Shown here: positions 1 through 9,007 of the stretch, one piece after another
Position numbering within the stretch: position 1 is the first letter of the stretch
Layout of the letters: each line of letters begins with the position of its first letter
Assembly (NCBI RefSeq): GCF_003852545.1
Contig: NZ_QAJR01000025.1
Span: forward strand, 85,724 to 149,723
DNA length: 64,000 nt
Direction of reading: 5' to 3'
Origin: Acidovorax sp. FJL06
GTDB lineage: Bacteria; Pseudomonadota; Gammaproteobacteria; Burkholderiales; Burkholderiaceae_C
Notes under the pieces: model-generated
The model's database searches: none
The model's input: only the letters and a program-made list of their open reading frames with translations
Told to the model about the DNA's origin: nothing
Made by a program: the position numbers and the translations under genes

Positions 1-1
1 C

Positions 2-790
2 GACCCGTTCATCAAGGAGCGGCTGGGTGCAGGCAGCAACTGGGCGCTGTACACCTTGAACCCCTACGGCCCCAACACGCTCAACTACTTTGCCAAGACG
101 CCCAACCCGTCGGCCCCCACGGCCGACAACTGGCTGGGCACGGACGACCGGGGGCGCGACCTGCTGGCGCAGCTGCTCTATGGCTTTCGGGTGAGCGTGC
201 TGTTTGGCCTGGCGCTCACCGTCACCGGCGTGCTGCTGGGTGTGCTCACCGGGGCGATCCAGGGCTTTTTTGGCGGCAAGACCGACCTCGCGTTCCAGCG
301 CTTCATCGAGATCTGGGGCTCCATGCCCGAGCTGTACCTGCTCATCATCTTCAGCGCGGTGTTTGCGCCCAGCATTGCGCTGCTGCTCATCCTGCTATCG
401 CTGTTTGGCTGGATGGGACTGTCCGACTACGTGCGCGCCGAGTTTCTGCGCAACCGCCAGCTTGACTACGTGAAGGCCGCGCGTGCGCTGGGGGTGGGCA
501 ACCTGCAGATCATCTGGCGCCACATCCTGCCCAACAGCCTCACGCCCGTGGTGACCTTCTTGCCGTTTCGCATGAGTGCGGCCATCCTGGCGCTGACCTC
601 GCTCGATTTTCTGGGCCTGGGCGTGCCGCCTGGCACACCGTCGCTGGGCGAGTTGCTCAGCCAGGGCAAGAACAGCATTGACGCGTGGTGGATTTCGCTC
701 TCGACCTTTGCCGTGCTGGTCACAACCCTGCTGTTGCTAACCTTCATGGGCGATGCGCTGCGTGATGCACTCGACCCCAGAAAACAATGA
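2..790 (+). CDS. yejE: Microcin C/peptide ABC transporter permease YejE, 5'-truncated by the window edge
   Basis: This is the C-terminal part of an inner-membrane permease of the oligopeptide/microcin C ABC importer family. The reading frame is open from base 2, so the true start lies upstream. The protein carries the YejE-like stretch WLGTDDRGRDLLAQLLYGFR, several hydrophobic segments, and the cytoplasmic EAA-type loop near RAARALGVGNLQIIWRHILP that docks to the ATPase. The stretch SLDFLGLGVPPGTPSLGELL near the C terminus is characteristic of the OppC/DppC/YejE group. A YejF-like double ATPase follows 190 bp downstream, which supports YejE over other OppC-type permeases. A dispersed repeat sits between the two genes. 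Family assignment is firm; the transported substrate is inferred. Confidence 0.88.
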   Translation, partial: DPFIKERLGAGSNWALYTLNPYGPNTLNYFAKTPNPSAPTADNWLGTDDRGRDLLAQLLYGFRVSVLFGLALTVTGVLLGVLTGAIQGFFGGKTDLAFQRFIEIWGSMPELYLLIIFSAVFAPSIALLLILLSLFGWMGLSDYVRAEFLRNRQLDYVKAARALGVGNLQIIWRHILPNSLTPVVTFLPFRMSAAILALTSLDFLGLGVPPGTPSLGELLSQGKNSIDAWWISLSTFAVLVTTLLLLTFMGDALRDALDPRKQ

Positions 791-792
791 AC

Positions 793-940
793 ACCCCCCT
801 GAGTCGCTTCGCGCCTTCCCCCCTCTCTTGGCTTCGCCGGGAGGGGGAACGCCGCCAGCGCAAGCAAGCGGAGCGCCGCATGCGCGGCTTGGCGGCCCTT
901 GTGCGGCGTCCGCTGGCTTCGTGCGTGCCAGTTGCAGACG
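793..940 (+). repeat. Dispersed GC-rich repeat, family 2, copy 1
   Basis: The 190-bp gap between the permease and ATPase genes is mostly filled by a sequence starting CCCCCTGAGTCGCTTCGCGC and continuing through a hairpin-forming CCCCC...GGGGG block and GCGGCCCTTG. The same arrangement, in opposite orientation and with substitutions, occurs at about 42018-42126 beside smpB. This makes it a dispersed intergenic repeat rather than a gene. It lies inside a presumed operon and its hairpin could affect expression of the ATPase gene. Boundaries are approximate. Confidence 0.6.
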
Positions 941-980
941 CCCAATGCGACGCCAGCCCATTGTGAACGACAGATAAGCC

Positions 981-2633
981 ATGAGCGTCACACTCCCACC
1001 GCCGCCCACATCCGCGCCACTGCTAGAGGTGAAAAACCTGCATGTCCGCTTCGGCCCCAAGGAGGTGGTGCGGGGCGTCAGCTTCAGCATTGCGGCGGGC
1101 GAAAAACTCGCGCTCGTGGGTGAATCCGGCTCGGGCAAGACCCTCACCGCCCTGAGCCTGCTGCGCCTGGTGGGCGATGCCGTCATCACCGGGCAGGCCC
1201 ATCTGCAAGGGCGTGGGGACCTGCTGGCACTGACAGAGCGCGAGATGCGCGGCGTGCGTGGCGATGACATCGCCATGGTGTTCCAGGAGCCCATGACCGC
1301 GCTCAACCCGTTGATGACCATTGGTGCGCAGATTGCCGAGATATTGCAGCTCAAGCGCGGCCTCACGGGTGCCCAGTGCGCGCAGGCCGCCATCGAGCTG
1401 CTGGCGCAGACCGGCATCCCCGAGCCTGCGCGGCGGGCGGGCAGCTTTCCGCACCAGCTCAGCGGTGGCCAGCGCCAGCGGGCCATGATTGCCATGGCCC
1501 TGGCCAGCAGCCCGAAACTGCTGCTGGCCGACGAGCCCACCACCGCCCTCGATGTGAGCCTGCGCGGGCAGATTCTGGATTTGCTGAGCGACCTGCAGCG
1601 CCAGACCGGCATGGCCGTGCTGCTCATCACGCACGACCTGAACCTGGTGCGCCGTTTTGCCGACCGCGTGGCCGTGATGGAGCAGGGCGTGCTGGTGGAG
1701 CAGGGCGCTGTGGCCGAGGTGTTTGGCGCCCCGCAGCATGCCTACACCCGCCGCCTGATTGCCAGCCAGCCGCGCCGCGATGTGGCCGAGGCCGCCCCGC
1801 CCGCCGGCACGCCCCCCGTGGTGCTGGCGCAGGGCCTGCGCGTGGCCTATCCCACGCCGCTGCCTGGTATCAAGGGTTGGTTCAAGAAGGGCGAATTCGT
1901 GGCGGTGCACGGCGCGGCGCTGCAGCTGCTGCCGGGGCAGACGCTGGGGGTGGTGGGCGAGTCCGGCTCGGGCAAATCCACGCTGGCGCAGGCCATCCTG
2001 GGCTTGCTGCCTTGCGCGGGCGAGCTGCAGGTGGGGGGCCAGGCCTGGCAGCAGCCCGCCATGCGCAACACACCGGCCAACCAGCAGTTGCGCCGCCGGG
2101 TGCAAGTGGTGTTTCAAGACCCGTTCTCGTCCTTGTCGCCGCGCCTCACGGTGGAAGAGATCGTGGGCGAGGGGCTCAAGGTGCACGAGCCCGCGCTCAC
2201 CGTGGCCCAGCGCCGCGCCCGCGTGGTGACGGCGCTGGCCGAAGTAGGCCTGGCCGAAGACCAGTACCCCCGCCTGCTGGAGCGCTATCCCCACGAGTTT
2301 TCAGGCGGCCAGCGCCAGCGCCTGGCCATAGCGCGGGCGCTCATCGTGCAGCCCCAGGTGCTGGTGCTCGACGAGCCCACCAGCGCCCTGGATGTGACCA
2401 TCCAGCAGCAGGTGCTGGGCCTGCTGCAGCGCCTGCAAAAGGAAAAAGGCCTGAGCTACCTGCTCATCACGCACGATGTGGATGTCATCCGCGCCATGGC
2501 GCACGACGTGGTGGTGATGAAGGATGGCGCCGTGCTGGAGGGGGGCCGTGTGAATGCGGTGCTGGATGCACCGCAGCACCCCTACACCCAGCGGTTGGTG
2601 GCGGCTGCCGGCGGGCCGGGAATTGCGGGGTGA
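981..2633 (+). CDS. yejF: Double-domain ABC transporter ATP-binding protein YejF
   Basis: This 550-residue protein has two complete ABC ATPase domains in tandem. Each has a Walker A motif (GESGSGKT in the first half, GESGSGKS in the second), an ABC signature (LSGGQRQR and FSGGQRQR) and a Walker B with the catalytic Glu (LLLADEPTTALD and VLVLDEPTSALD). This fused arrangement is typical of YejF and related peptide importers, where one polypeptide supplies both nucleotide-binding subunits. It should act on the cytoplasmic face of the permease encoded upstream. The ATG at 981 was chosen because it gives a full first domain. Substrate identity (microcin C-like or other peptide) is inferred from family and context. 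Confidence 0.9.
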   Translation: MSVTLPPPPTSAPLLEVKNLHVRFGPKEVVRGVSFSIAAGEKLALVGESGSGKTLTALSLLRLVGDAVITGQAHLQGRGDLLALTEREMRGVRGDDIAMVFQEPMTALNPLMTIGAQIAEILQLKRGLTGAQCAQAAIELLAQTGIPEPARRAGSFPHQLSGGQRQRAMIAMALASSPKLLLADEPTTALDVSLRGQILDLLSDLQRQTGMAVLLITHDLNLVRRFADRVAVMEQGVLVEQGAVAEVFGAPQHAYTRRLIASQPRRDVAEAAPPAGTPPVVLAQGLRVAYPTPLPGIKGWFKKGEFVAVHGAALQLLPGQTLGVVGESGSGKSTLAQAILGLLPCAGELQVGGQAWQQPAMRNTPANQQLRRRVQVVFQDPFSSLSPRLTVEEIVGEGLKVHEPALTVAQRRARVVTALAEVGLAEDQYPRLLERYPHEFSGGQRQRLAIARALIVQPQVLVLDEPTSALDVTIQQQVLGLLQRLQKEKGLSYLLITHDVDVIRAMAHDVVVMKDGAVLEGGRVNAVLDAPQHPYTQRLVAAAGGPGIAG

Positions 2634-2737
2634 AGGGATGATGATGGCCTGACTGCCTGCGGTTGCGCAAGCCCCTGGGCCGTGGAAAGATGCCCTTGTT
2701 CCCTGCAGCCCGCAGGGGTGTCCTGGCCGGAGCCACC

Positions 2738-3364
2738 ATGTCTGAATCGATGCCTGCCCAGTCCTTGGCCCCGCTGCCGGGCGCTTCCGCCCTGCCCGAG
2801 GACGGCGGCGAGGCGCTTCTGGTGGATATTGCGGAGGTCTACCGCCAGGCCCATGCCCTCGCAGCCCCGGGCCAGTGGGTCACGGCCCTGCACTGGGGGG
2901 GCGAACACAGCGTGCTGGCGACGGGGCCGGAGCCGACATGGCCTTCGGTCATGCTCACGCTGGCCCTGGGCCAGCAGAAGACGGCGCGTGATTTCTTCCG
3001 TGGCGCCCTGCCCACGCCGCTGGAGCTGGAGAACGCCATCGCCTCGGTGGAAGACGAGGTCTATGCGGCCCATGTGCGCCACCGCCAGTGGGTGCCCGAA
3101 GGGGCCACGGTCCTGCTCTGTTCCCTCGACCCCGCGCTGCACGAGATCGCCACCCTGGCGGGCATTGCGCCAGGGCCCGCCCGGGTGCTGTCGCTGGAGG
3201 CCATGGAGCGGCTGTTCAACCGGCTTGCGGCCGTGGCCCAAGGCCGCCCTGCTGCGCACGAAGGGCTGCCCGCCAGCCCCGCCTTCGCGGCCAGCCTGCT
3301 GGTTTTGCGCGAGCTGATGCACCACATGCCCTTTGCCGCCATCACCTTGATGGAAGGCCGGTAG
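2738..3364 (+). CDS. Hypothetical protein, 208 aa
   Basis: I do not recognise this protein. The frame is open from 2663, but the ATG at 2738 (MSESMPAQ...) is the more natural start because the preceding residues are low-complexity. It has no signal peptide and no convincing membrane segment, and looks like a soluble alpha/beta protein with a helical C-terminal half. It follows yejF by about 100 bp on the same strand but its content gives no link to transport. Codon use matches its neighbours, so it is probably a real resident gene. Confidence 0.6.
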   Translation: MSESMPAQSLAPLPGASALPEDGGEALLVDIAEVYRQAHALAAPGQWVTALHWGGEHSVLATGPEPTWPSVMLTLALGQQKTARDFFRGALPTPLELENAIASVEDEVYAAHVRHRQWVPEGATVLLCSLDPALHEIATLAGIAPGPARVLSLEAMERLFNRLAAVAQGRPAAHEGLPASPAFAASLLVLRELMHHMPFAAITLMEGR

Positions 3365-3395
3365 CTGCCTGCGGGGGGAGGGGGCTGCCAGCGCT

Positions 3396-3743
3396 TCAAG
3401 CAAAGGTATCGACGGATTCCCCGAGGCCAGGCATGCGGCGCGGTGGGGCGGTGCTGGCCGGCGCCTGCGGGTGGGCCTGGGCCTGCTGTTGTGCCTGGGC
3501 CTTGTCCATCTGTTCCTGCTGCGCTTGGCGCTGGATGGCGGCAATCTGCTGCTGCACCATCTGGATCTGGGCCTGCAGCAGCTTGATTTTTTCTTGCTTG
3601 GCCTTGGCCTCCATGTCTTGCCCGGCCACGCTGCGCAGCTCGTTGGTCAGCTCGCGCAGCTGCTTTTGCAGCTTGTTGATGTTGCTGGCGGCATTGGCGC
3701 TGGAGGCGGTGCCCGATGAGGCCGTGGCGCTGGAGATTTGCAT
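3396..3743 (-). CDS. FlxA-like coiled-coil protein
   Basis: This 115-residue protein begins with a Ser/Ala-rich stretch, continues as a heptad-rich coiled coil (NKLQKQLRELTNELRSV, then KIKLLQAQIQMVQQQIAAIQ) and ends in a Gln/Ala/Pro-rich tail. The pattern fits the FlxA-like family, small proteins named after an E. coli gene of the flagellar regulon. No flagellar genes are visible nearby. It is encoded opposite to both neighbours. Function is unknown. Confidence 0.65.
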   Translation of the reverse strand: MQISSATASSGTASSANAASNINKLQKQLRELTNELRSVAGQDMEAKAKQEKIKLLQAQIQMVQQQIAAIQRQAQQEQMDKAQAQQQAQAHPQAPASTAPPRRMPGLGESVDTFA

Positions 3744-3916
3744 GCCGGGTTATCGGCATCCTGGCAGAAATCTCAAGGGCATGGCGGCGGTTGACATCCT
3801 GTCAGGTGTGCGGGGAGCGTGGGGTGTGGGCGGTGGACAACGCCGAGAGGGACAAGCCCTTGGTGCGCGGTAACAATCCGTGCACTTTCACCCGAACCCA
3901 CCCCGTCCCCAGAGCC

Positions 3917-4849
3917 ATGTCGCAAAACGCCCATACCCTGCACCTGTTCTTCGAAGACCCGATCAAGCTCAAGCTGGGCCAACTGGTCTACCAGTACCTG
4001 GCCGCCGGCAACACCGAGCAGGCGCAGCGCTGGGCCGACAAGCTGGGCGGCGCAGACCTGGCCGCCCTGTGGGACGCGCAATGGTTCAACCAGCAGGTGT
4101 CGGCCGAGCGCACCCACCTGCTGCTGTGTTTTGACACCGGCACCCACGACGACCTGCCCTTGCGCGCGCTGGAAACGCTGTTTGCCCATGGCCTGCGCTC
4201 GGCGGTGCTGGAGGTGTTCTACGACCAGGTGGGCGAGACCGAGCGCATGCACTTCGACCAGGGCCAGTGGGTCTCGCGCAAGGCCTTTTTCGAGTCCAAC
4301 CCCCAGTGGCGCGCCGTGGTGGAGCCGGCGCACGAGCGCAGCACTGCTGGCGAAGGCGGCAGGGGCGCAGACAGCGCGCCAGACGGGGACGAAGAAGACC
4401 CCTACGGCCACTCCAAGGACCCGGCCAAGCCCATCAGCGTTGCCAAGCTGCGCAAGGACGAGGCCGAGCGCAAGAAAAAAGCCGAAGAGGCCGCGCAGGC
4501 CTTCATCGACATGGCCCGCGCCATGGGCAAGAGCGGCAAGTCGCCCGTGCAGGGCCTGATCGCGGTGCTGCTGCTGCGCGCCGGCTTCAAGGGGCTGCTG
4601 CAGGCCATCGTGTTTACCGTGGTCACCGTGCTGCTGTTCAAGGGCTTCTGGCTGTGGCTGGGCCTGGGCCTAGTGCTGGCCATCGCGCTGCCGCTGTACT
4701 ACATGCTGAGCGAATACAAGGACATCCACGGCGATGACGGTGACGACGATGCTGAGGGCGGCGAGGAGGGCGACGCCGAGGCGCCACAAGGCGAGCCGCC
4801 CGCAGGCGAGGACTCCGCCGCCCACACCGGCAACAAGGCCGGGCACTGA
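3917..4849 (+). CDS. Hypothetical membrane protein with acidic C-terminal tail, 310 aa
   Basis: The frame is open from 3716 but the ATG at 3917 (MSQNAHTLHLFF) is the likely start; upstream codons overlap the opposite-strand gene. Residues 1 to about 135 look like a soluble helical domain. A charged Lys/Glu-rich linker follows, then two adjacent hydrophobic segments (around LLQAIVFTVVTVLLF and LGLGLVLAIALPLYY), then a tail rich in Asp, Glu and Gly. The next gene also encodes a membrane protein with a long charged segment, so the two may form a unit. I cannot assign a function. Confidence 0.65.
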   Translation: MSQNAHTLHLFFEDPIKLKLGQLVYQYLAAGNTEQAQRWADKLGGADLAALWDAQWFNQQVSAERTHLLLCFDTGTHDDLPLRALETLFAHGLRSAVLEVFYDQVGETERMHFDQGQWVSRKAFFESNPQWRAVVEPAHERSTAGEGGRGADSAPDGDEEDPYGHSKDPAKPISVAKLRKDEAERKKKAEEAAQAFIDMARAMGKSGKSPVQGLIAVLLLRAGFKGLLQAIVFTVVTVLLFKGFWLWLGLGLVLAIALPLYYMLSEYKDIHGDDGDDDAEGGEEGDAEAPQGEPPAGEDSAAHTGNKAGH

Positions 4850-4890
4850 GCGCCACACACATTCACGGACTACGAGGGAGCGATTCAAAG

Positions 4891-5391
4891 ATGCTGACAG
4901 AAATCGAATGGTGGGGCGGGCTGATCTTCGTGCTGGGCGCAATCACCTACAAGCTGGTGATGGGCGCGCTCGACAAGAAGGACGAGGGCATCGACTGGTA
5001 CCGCTGGCAGATGCACGCCTTCTTCCTGCTGCCCGCTGTGGTGCTGGCCGGGTACTTCTACCCCCTGGCGCGCACCGAGCTGCAGTACGGTTACCTGGGG
5101 TTGCTGGGGGCTTCGCTGGCGGTGGTGCTGGTGATGCTGGTGCAGGAGATCACGGGCGACGGCCCGGAGGACGCCGAGAAAAAAGCCGCCCAGGCCGCCA
5201 AGGATGACAAGTCGGAGAGGGAGGGAGAAGAAGAAAAAGAAAAAGAGAAGAAGCCGCAGCCAGCCGAAGAAGACGAAGAGACCGGCTGGCTGATGACGGT
5301 GGTCGGTGCGCTGGTGCTCTACAGCCCGGTGCTGGTGGCCTGTGGCCTGGGCTGCACCAAGGTCTGGCCCATGGTGCAGCGGCTGCTGTGA
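4891..5391 (+). CDS. Hypothetical membrane protein with charged linker, 166 aa
   Basis: This protein has hydrophobic segments near residues 8-25, 45-60 and 68-85. A run of alternating Lys and Glu follows (about 95-135), then a final hydrophobic segment near the C terminus (LMTVVGALVLYSPVLVACGL). A GAGGGAG sequence precedes the ATG at 4891 at somewhat long spacing. It lies 41 bp after the preceding membrane-protein gene on the same strand and is closed by a strong terminator at 5396-5433, so both probably belong to one transcript. Function is unknown. Confidence 0.65.
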   Translation: MLTEIEWWGGLIFVLGAITYKLVMGALDKKDEGIDWYRWQMHAFFLLPAVVLAGYFYPLARTELQYGYLGLLGASLAVVLVMLVQEITGDGPEDAEKKAAQAAKDDKSEREGEEEKEKEKKPQPAEEDEETGWLMTVVGALVLYSPVLVACGLGCTKVWPMVQRLL

Positions 5392-5395
5392 GGTG

Positions 5396-5433
5396 GGGCC
5401 TGCCCGGGCACACTCCGGGCAGGCCCTTTTTTT
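5396..5433 (+). terminator. Rho-independent terminator
   Basis: A perfect 12-bp stem (GGGCCTGCCCGG at 5396-5407 pairing with CCGGGCAGGCCC at 5415-5426) with a 7-base loop is followed by seven Ts. It begins 5 bp after the stop codon of the 4891-5391 gene and should end that transcript. Confidence 0.93.
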
Positions 5434-5489
5434 GACTGCCTCTTCCCATCCTCTTTTCTGGCGCCCGGGGGCGCCCACCCTCCCTGTCC

Positions 5490-6716
5490 ATGGCCCAAGA
5501 CTCTTTTTCCGAGCTGCTGTCGCTTTACATGCGGCGCATCCGCGCCAGCGCCTCCGGCGTGGCCACCGAAATCGGCCTGAGCCGTGAGGCGGTGAACAAC
5601 TGGCGCAACGGCCTGTCGGCGCCCAACCCACGCTCGCGCGACAAGCTGGTGGCCTGCACGCGGTATCTGCGCCTGACCGAGACCGAGGCCAACCGCCTGC
5701 TCAGCGCGGCCGGCTTGGCGCCCGAGTTCCCGCTCCAGGCCGAATCGGCGGGCGCGGCGCAGCCCTTTGCGGCCTTCCAGGACCGGCTGTTTGCCCAGCT
5801 GGCGCAGGCCGTGCCGTACCCCATCTCGCTGCTGTTGTCGCCCGCGCACTGGGGCCAGCCACCGTTCCGGCAAGAGCTGCTGCAGCGCGCCAAGGCACAG
5901 TACGGCGAAGGCGCGGTGCTGCACATCCAGCCGCCCTACAGCGTGAGCACCGTGCCGGCCGAATATTTCGCCGCCGTCGGCCGCCAGTGTGGCCTGGGCG
6001 ATGTGGCTTCGGATTACGAGTTCGAGTCCGCGCTGGAGCGCCGCCTGCAGGCGGGTGAGCGCCTGTTCTGCCTGGTCAGCCGTTTCGAGCAGGGCACACC
6101 GCAGCTGCGCGAAACCCTGGCCGGCATCCTGCGCAGCCTGAGCGAAATGCACAGCGGCCGCCTGCACCTGCTGCTGTGCGGCGGCGAGGCGCTGGCCGAC
6201 CTCAAGTACCGCAGCGGTGATCTTTCGCTGCTCAACATTGCCCAGGTCAACCACTGGCCCGATCCATCGCTGGAAGACCTCACCCCACTGGCCCGCCAGC
6301 GCTGGCCCGAGCAGGCCTGGCCGCAGCCGGTGCTGGCGGCCCTGCAGCAGCTGAGCGGCGGCCACCCCGCGCTGTTCGAAGAGGGACTGCAGTGGCTGGT
6401 GGACCATGGCGTGGACGAGGCGCAGGCCCGCTCCGCCGCATTGCGCAGCCACCTCGCCAGCAGCCCGCGCCTGTGGCAAACCTTCCTGCCGCTGGCGCAG
6501 GCGCCTGCCACCCGCCAGCGCCTGGCGCAGCTGCTGCAGGCCGAAGAGCTGGGCCGTGCGCGCCCCTACCTGCAGGACGACGAGCTGCGCCGTTTGTTCT
6601 GGGGCAACCTGGTCCATGCGCGGGGCACGGGCGAGGCCGCGCGGCTGCATTGGCGCAGCCCCACCATCCGCGACGCAGGCCTCATGGTGCTGGACTCATG
6701 TTCGCAGACCGTTTGA
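5490..6716 (+). CDS. Helix-turn-helix protein with degenerate NTPase-like region, 408 aa
   Basis: Residues about 5-60 form an XRE-like helix-turn-helix (GVATEIGLSREAVNNWRNGL). The rest resembles an AAA/STAND-type NTPase: a beta strand ISLLLSPAHWGQPP stands where a Walker A would be, but the Gly-Lys-Ser/Thr is absent. A hydrophobic strand (RLHLLLCGGEALADL) lies at a sensor-like position, with helical repeats toward the C terminus. It is therefore probably a DNA-binding or scaffold protein that no longer hydrolyses ATP. Its end overlaps the start of the membrane ATPase gene by 19 bp, which indicates translational coupling and a functional partnership. No characterised family is recognised. Confidence 0.7.
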   Translation: MAQDSFSELLSLYMRRIRASASGVATEIGLSREAVNNWRNGLSAPNPRSRDKLVACTRYLRLTETEANRLLSAAGLAPEFPLQAESAGAAQPFAAFQDRLFAQLAQAVPYPISLLLSPAHWGQPPFRQELLQRAKAQYGEGAVLHIQPPYSVSTVPAEYFAAVGRQCGLGDVASDYEFESALERRLQAGERLFCLVSRFEQGTPQLRETLAGILRSLSEMHSGRLHLLLCGGEALADLKYRSGDLSLLNIAQVNHWPDPSLEDLTPLARQRWPEQAWPQPVLAALQQLSGGHPALFEEGLQWLVDHGVDEAQARSAALRSHLASSPRLWQTFLPLAQAPATRQRLAQLLQAEELGRARPYLQDDELRRLFWGNLVHARGTGEAARLHWRSPTIRDAGLMVLDSCSQTV

Positions 6717-8911
6717 GCCCGCTGCTGTCCAAGGCCGTGGTCCGCGCGGTGGTGATCGCGGCCCTCACGCTGTTTGTGGGCAGCGCGCTGCTCACGCCCA
6801 AGCTCAACCCGGTCACGCGGGGCTCGGTGCTGGGCGCCGAGAACGCGGGCATCGTCTGGGGCGAGTTGGTGCAATGGCGCGTGGCGATGATGCAGGCGCA
6901 CAACGAGCAGGATGCCTGGCCGCAGGACATCCAGAAGCACGCGCCTCCCATCGGCAACCCCCAGCTGCGCGTGACTTCGCCCAAGCCCTACGTGCTGCAG
7001 GCCGACATTGCGCAGAACCCCGAGCTGGGCAAGCTTGCCGGCACGCAGGTGCTGGTGCAGCTCCAGCCTGGCACGACCACCTGGAGCTGCCGGCCCGGGC
7101 GCCCGCCCATCCCCGCCGGCTATCTGCCCATCAACTGCCTGGAGGGGCGGGCAGACGACTTCATGCCCCTGCCGCCGTCCGAGCGCGATCCGTTCGAAGG
7201 CCTGCGCAGGCTCATCTACTGGTGCGCTGGCATTTTCGTCGCGGGCGCCGTGGTCTGGGTGGCGCGGCATCCCTTGCTGGGGCCTGCGCAGCTACAGCCC
7301 GCACGGCTGCGGCGCACGCCCCTGGCGCGGCTGCCCCGGCTGGACCGGCTGCTGGGCTGGACCGGGCGGCGCGAATCCACACTGCTGGCGGCCGACATCC
7401 GCCTGGTGGACTGGCGCCGTGCGGTGCTGTGCGCGCAGCCCGGCGCGGCCGATGGTGCTGCGGGCCTGGTGCGTGCGCTGGCCGAGCGGGTCTCGGCCCG
7501 CAGCCAGCCCAGCACCGGCTGGGCGTTGCCGGGGCAGGTGTTCGAATGGCAGTTCCCGCCCGACCTGCCCGTGTCGCTGGACCGCTGCCTGGTCTTCGTG
7601 CCCACGCCCGGTGTGGACGAGGCCACCGTGCTGCGCCAGCTGCGCGCCGCGCAGACCGGCAGCGACGTGCTGCTGGTGCTGGGGGAACACAGCGTGGACG
7701 CCCCCCAGCCGCTGCTGCGGGCCCATGGGGATGACCGCGCCAACCTGCATGTGGTGGTGGACAGCGCCAGCCAGACCGAATGGCTGGTGGGCGGCGAGGC
7801 CCTGCAGGTGCTGCTGCGCCTGCTGGCCGCGCAACTGCGCATCACGCGCATCTCGCCGTACCAGACGCGGGGAGGCGTGACGCGCGAAGGCTCGTTCTTC
7901 GGCCGCGCGCAGTTGCTGGCCCGCGTGGTCAGCCGCGAACCTGCCAACTACCTGGTGGTGGGCGGGCGCCAGCTGGGAAAGAGCAGCCTGCTCAAGGCCG
8001 TGCAGCGGCGCCTGCAGGGCCACCCGCACACCGTGTGCCACTATGTCTCGCTGCGCGACCACCGCCTGGCGCCGCGCATGGCGCTGCAGTTCGGCCTGCC
8101 GGCCAACACGCCGCTGGAAGCCATCGTGGACCACCTGCAGGCGCAGTACGAAGGCAAGCGGCTGGTGCTGCTGATCGACGAGGCCGACCTGTTCTTCCGT
8201 GACGAATCGGCCCACGGCTACGTCCAGCTCTCCACCCTGCGCGCGCTCAGCGAGGAGGGCCGCTGCTGGTTCATGCTGGCGGGCTTCTGGGACCTGTATG
8301 CCACGGCCGTGCTGGACTACCAGAGCCCGCTGCGCAACTTTGGCGAGGTGCTGGCCATCGGCGGGCTGGAGCGCGCCGCCTGCCGCGAACTGGCCACCGA
8401 ACCGTTGCGCAAGTTGCGCCTGGGTTTTGCGAGTGACACCCTGGTCGAAAAACTCGTGGACGCCAGCGGCCAGCGCGCCAACCTGGTGGCCATCCTGTGC
8501 CAGGAATGCCTGGAGGCCCTGCAGCCCGGCGAACGCGCCATCGAGCCGCGGCACCTCGCGCAGGCCCTGGGCTCGCAGGCCGTGCAGGACGCACTGGCCG
8601 GCTGGGGCCGCCTGAGCCATGACGACGCCGCCTGCCGGCTGGACCGCATCGTGGTCTACCACACGGCCCAGGCCGGGCACAGCAGCCTGCTGGCCCTGTC
8701 CCATCTGCTGCAAAGCCATGGCATCGCGGGCGATGCGCAGGCGCTGCGCCAGTCGCTGGCCCGCCTGCAGCTGGCCTATGTGCTGCGCAAGCACGAGGCC
8801 GAATACCGCTTTGCCATCCCGCTGCTGCAGGACCAGTTCGAGCCCGCAGAGGTGGAGCTGCTGCTGCACCAGGAGCTGGCCGTGCTGGCACGCGGTGCAA
8901 TGAGGATTTGA
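6698..8911 (+). CDS. Membrane-anchored P-loop ATPase with pilin-like ectodomain, 737 aa
   Basis: The ATG at 6698 gives an N-terminal membrane segment (about residues 12-32), a domain of about 135 residues, a second membrane segment (about 172-190) and a large cytoplasmic part. The extracytoplasmic domain looks like a type IV pilin head: it has the helix-then-strands order and a terminal Cys pair (C131 in TTWSC, C147 in YLPINC) placed like the pilin D-region disulfide. The cytoplasmic part has Walker A GGRQLGKS (422-429) and Walker B LLIDEAD (491-497), in the manner of STAND/archaeal-type ATPases. The gene overlaps the upstream HTH gene by 19 bp. A role as a membrane sensor or signalling ATPase is inference. 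Confidence 0.72.
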   Translation: MFADRLSPLLSKAVVRAVVIAALTLFVGSALLTPKLNPVTRGSVLGAENAGIVWGELVQWRVAMMQAHNEQDAWPQDIQKHAPPIGNPQLRVTSPKPYVLQADIAQNPELGKLAGTQVLVQLQPGTTTWSCRPGRPPIPAGYLPINCLEGRADDFMPLPPSERDPFEGLRRLIYWCAGIFVAGAVVWVARHPLLGPAQLQPARLRRTPLARLPRLDRLLGWTGRRESTLLAADIRLVDWRRAVLCAQPGAADGAAGLVRALAERVSARSQPSTGWALPGQVFEWQFPPDLPVSLDRCLVFVPTPGVDEATVLRQLRAAQTGSDVLLVLGEHSVDAPQPLLRAHGDDRANLHVVVDSASQTEWLVGGEALQVLLRLLAAQLRITRISPYQTRGGVTREGSFFGRAQLLARVVSREPANYLVVGGRQLGKSSLLKAVQRRLQGHPHTVCHYVSLRDHRLAPRMALQFGLPANTPLEAIVDHLQAQYEGKRLVLLIDEADLFFRDESAHGYVQLSTLRALSEEGRCWFMLAGFWDLYATAVLDYQSPLRNFGEVLAIGGLERAACRELATEPLRKLRLGFASDTLVEKLVDASGQRANLVAILCQECLEALQPGERAIEPRHLAQALGSQAVQDALAGWGRLSHDDAACRLDRIVVYHTAQAGHSSLLALSHLLQSHGIAGDAQALRQSLARLQLAYVLRKHEAEYRFAIPLLQDQFEPAEVELLLHQELAVLARGAMRI

Positions 8912-8914
8912 AGG

Positions 8915-8970
8915 AAATCAGGCTCCAGCGCCTGTCCATAAAGCGCTGCTAGCTATTGTTTTGATAGTTT
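8915..8970 (+). repeat. Dispersed palindromic repeat, family 1, copy A
   Basis: Just after the ATPase stop codon lies CTCCAGCGC-N-AAGCGCTGCTAGC followed by TATTGTTTTGATAG. The same two-part layout (AGCGCTT...AAGCGCT palindrome plus an adjacent GCTATCAAAA / TTTTGATAG block) recurs at about 15242, 25831, 35556 and 39493. Edges are approximate. Confidence 0.65.
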
Positions 8971-9007
8971 GTGCATTGCATTGCATTGACGATGACCAGG
9001 CCGCGCA

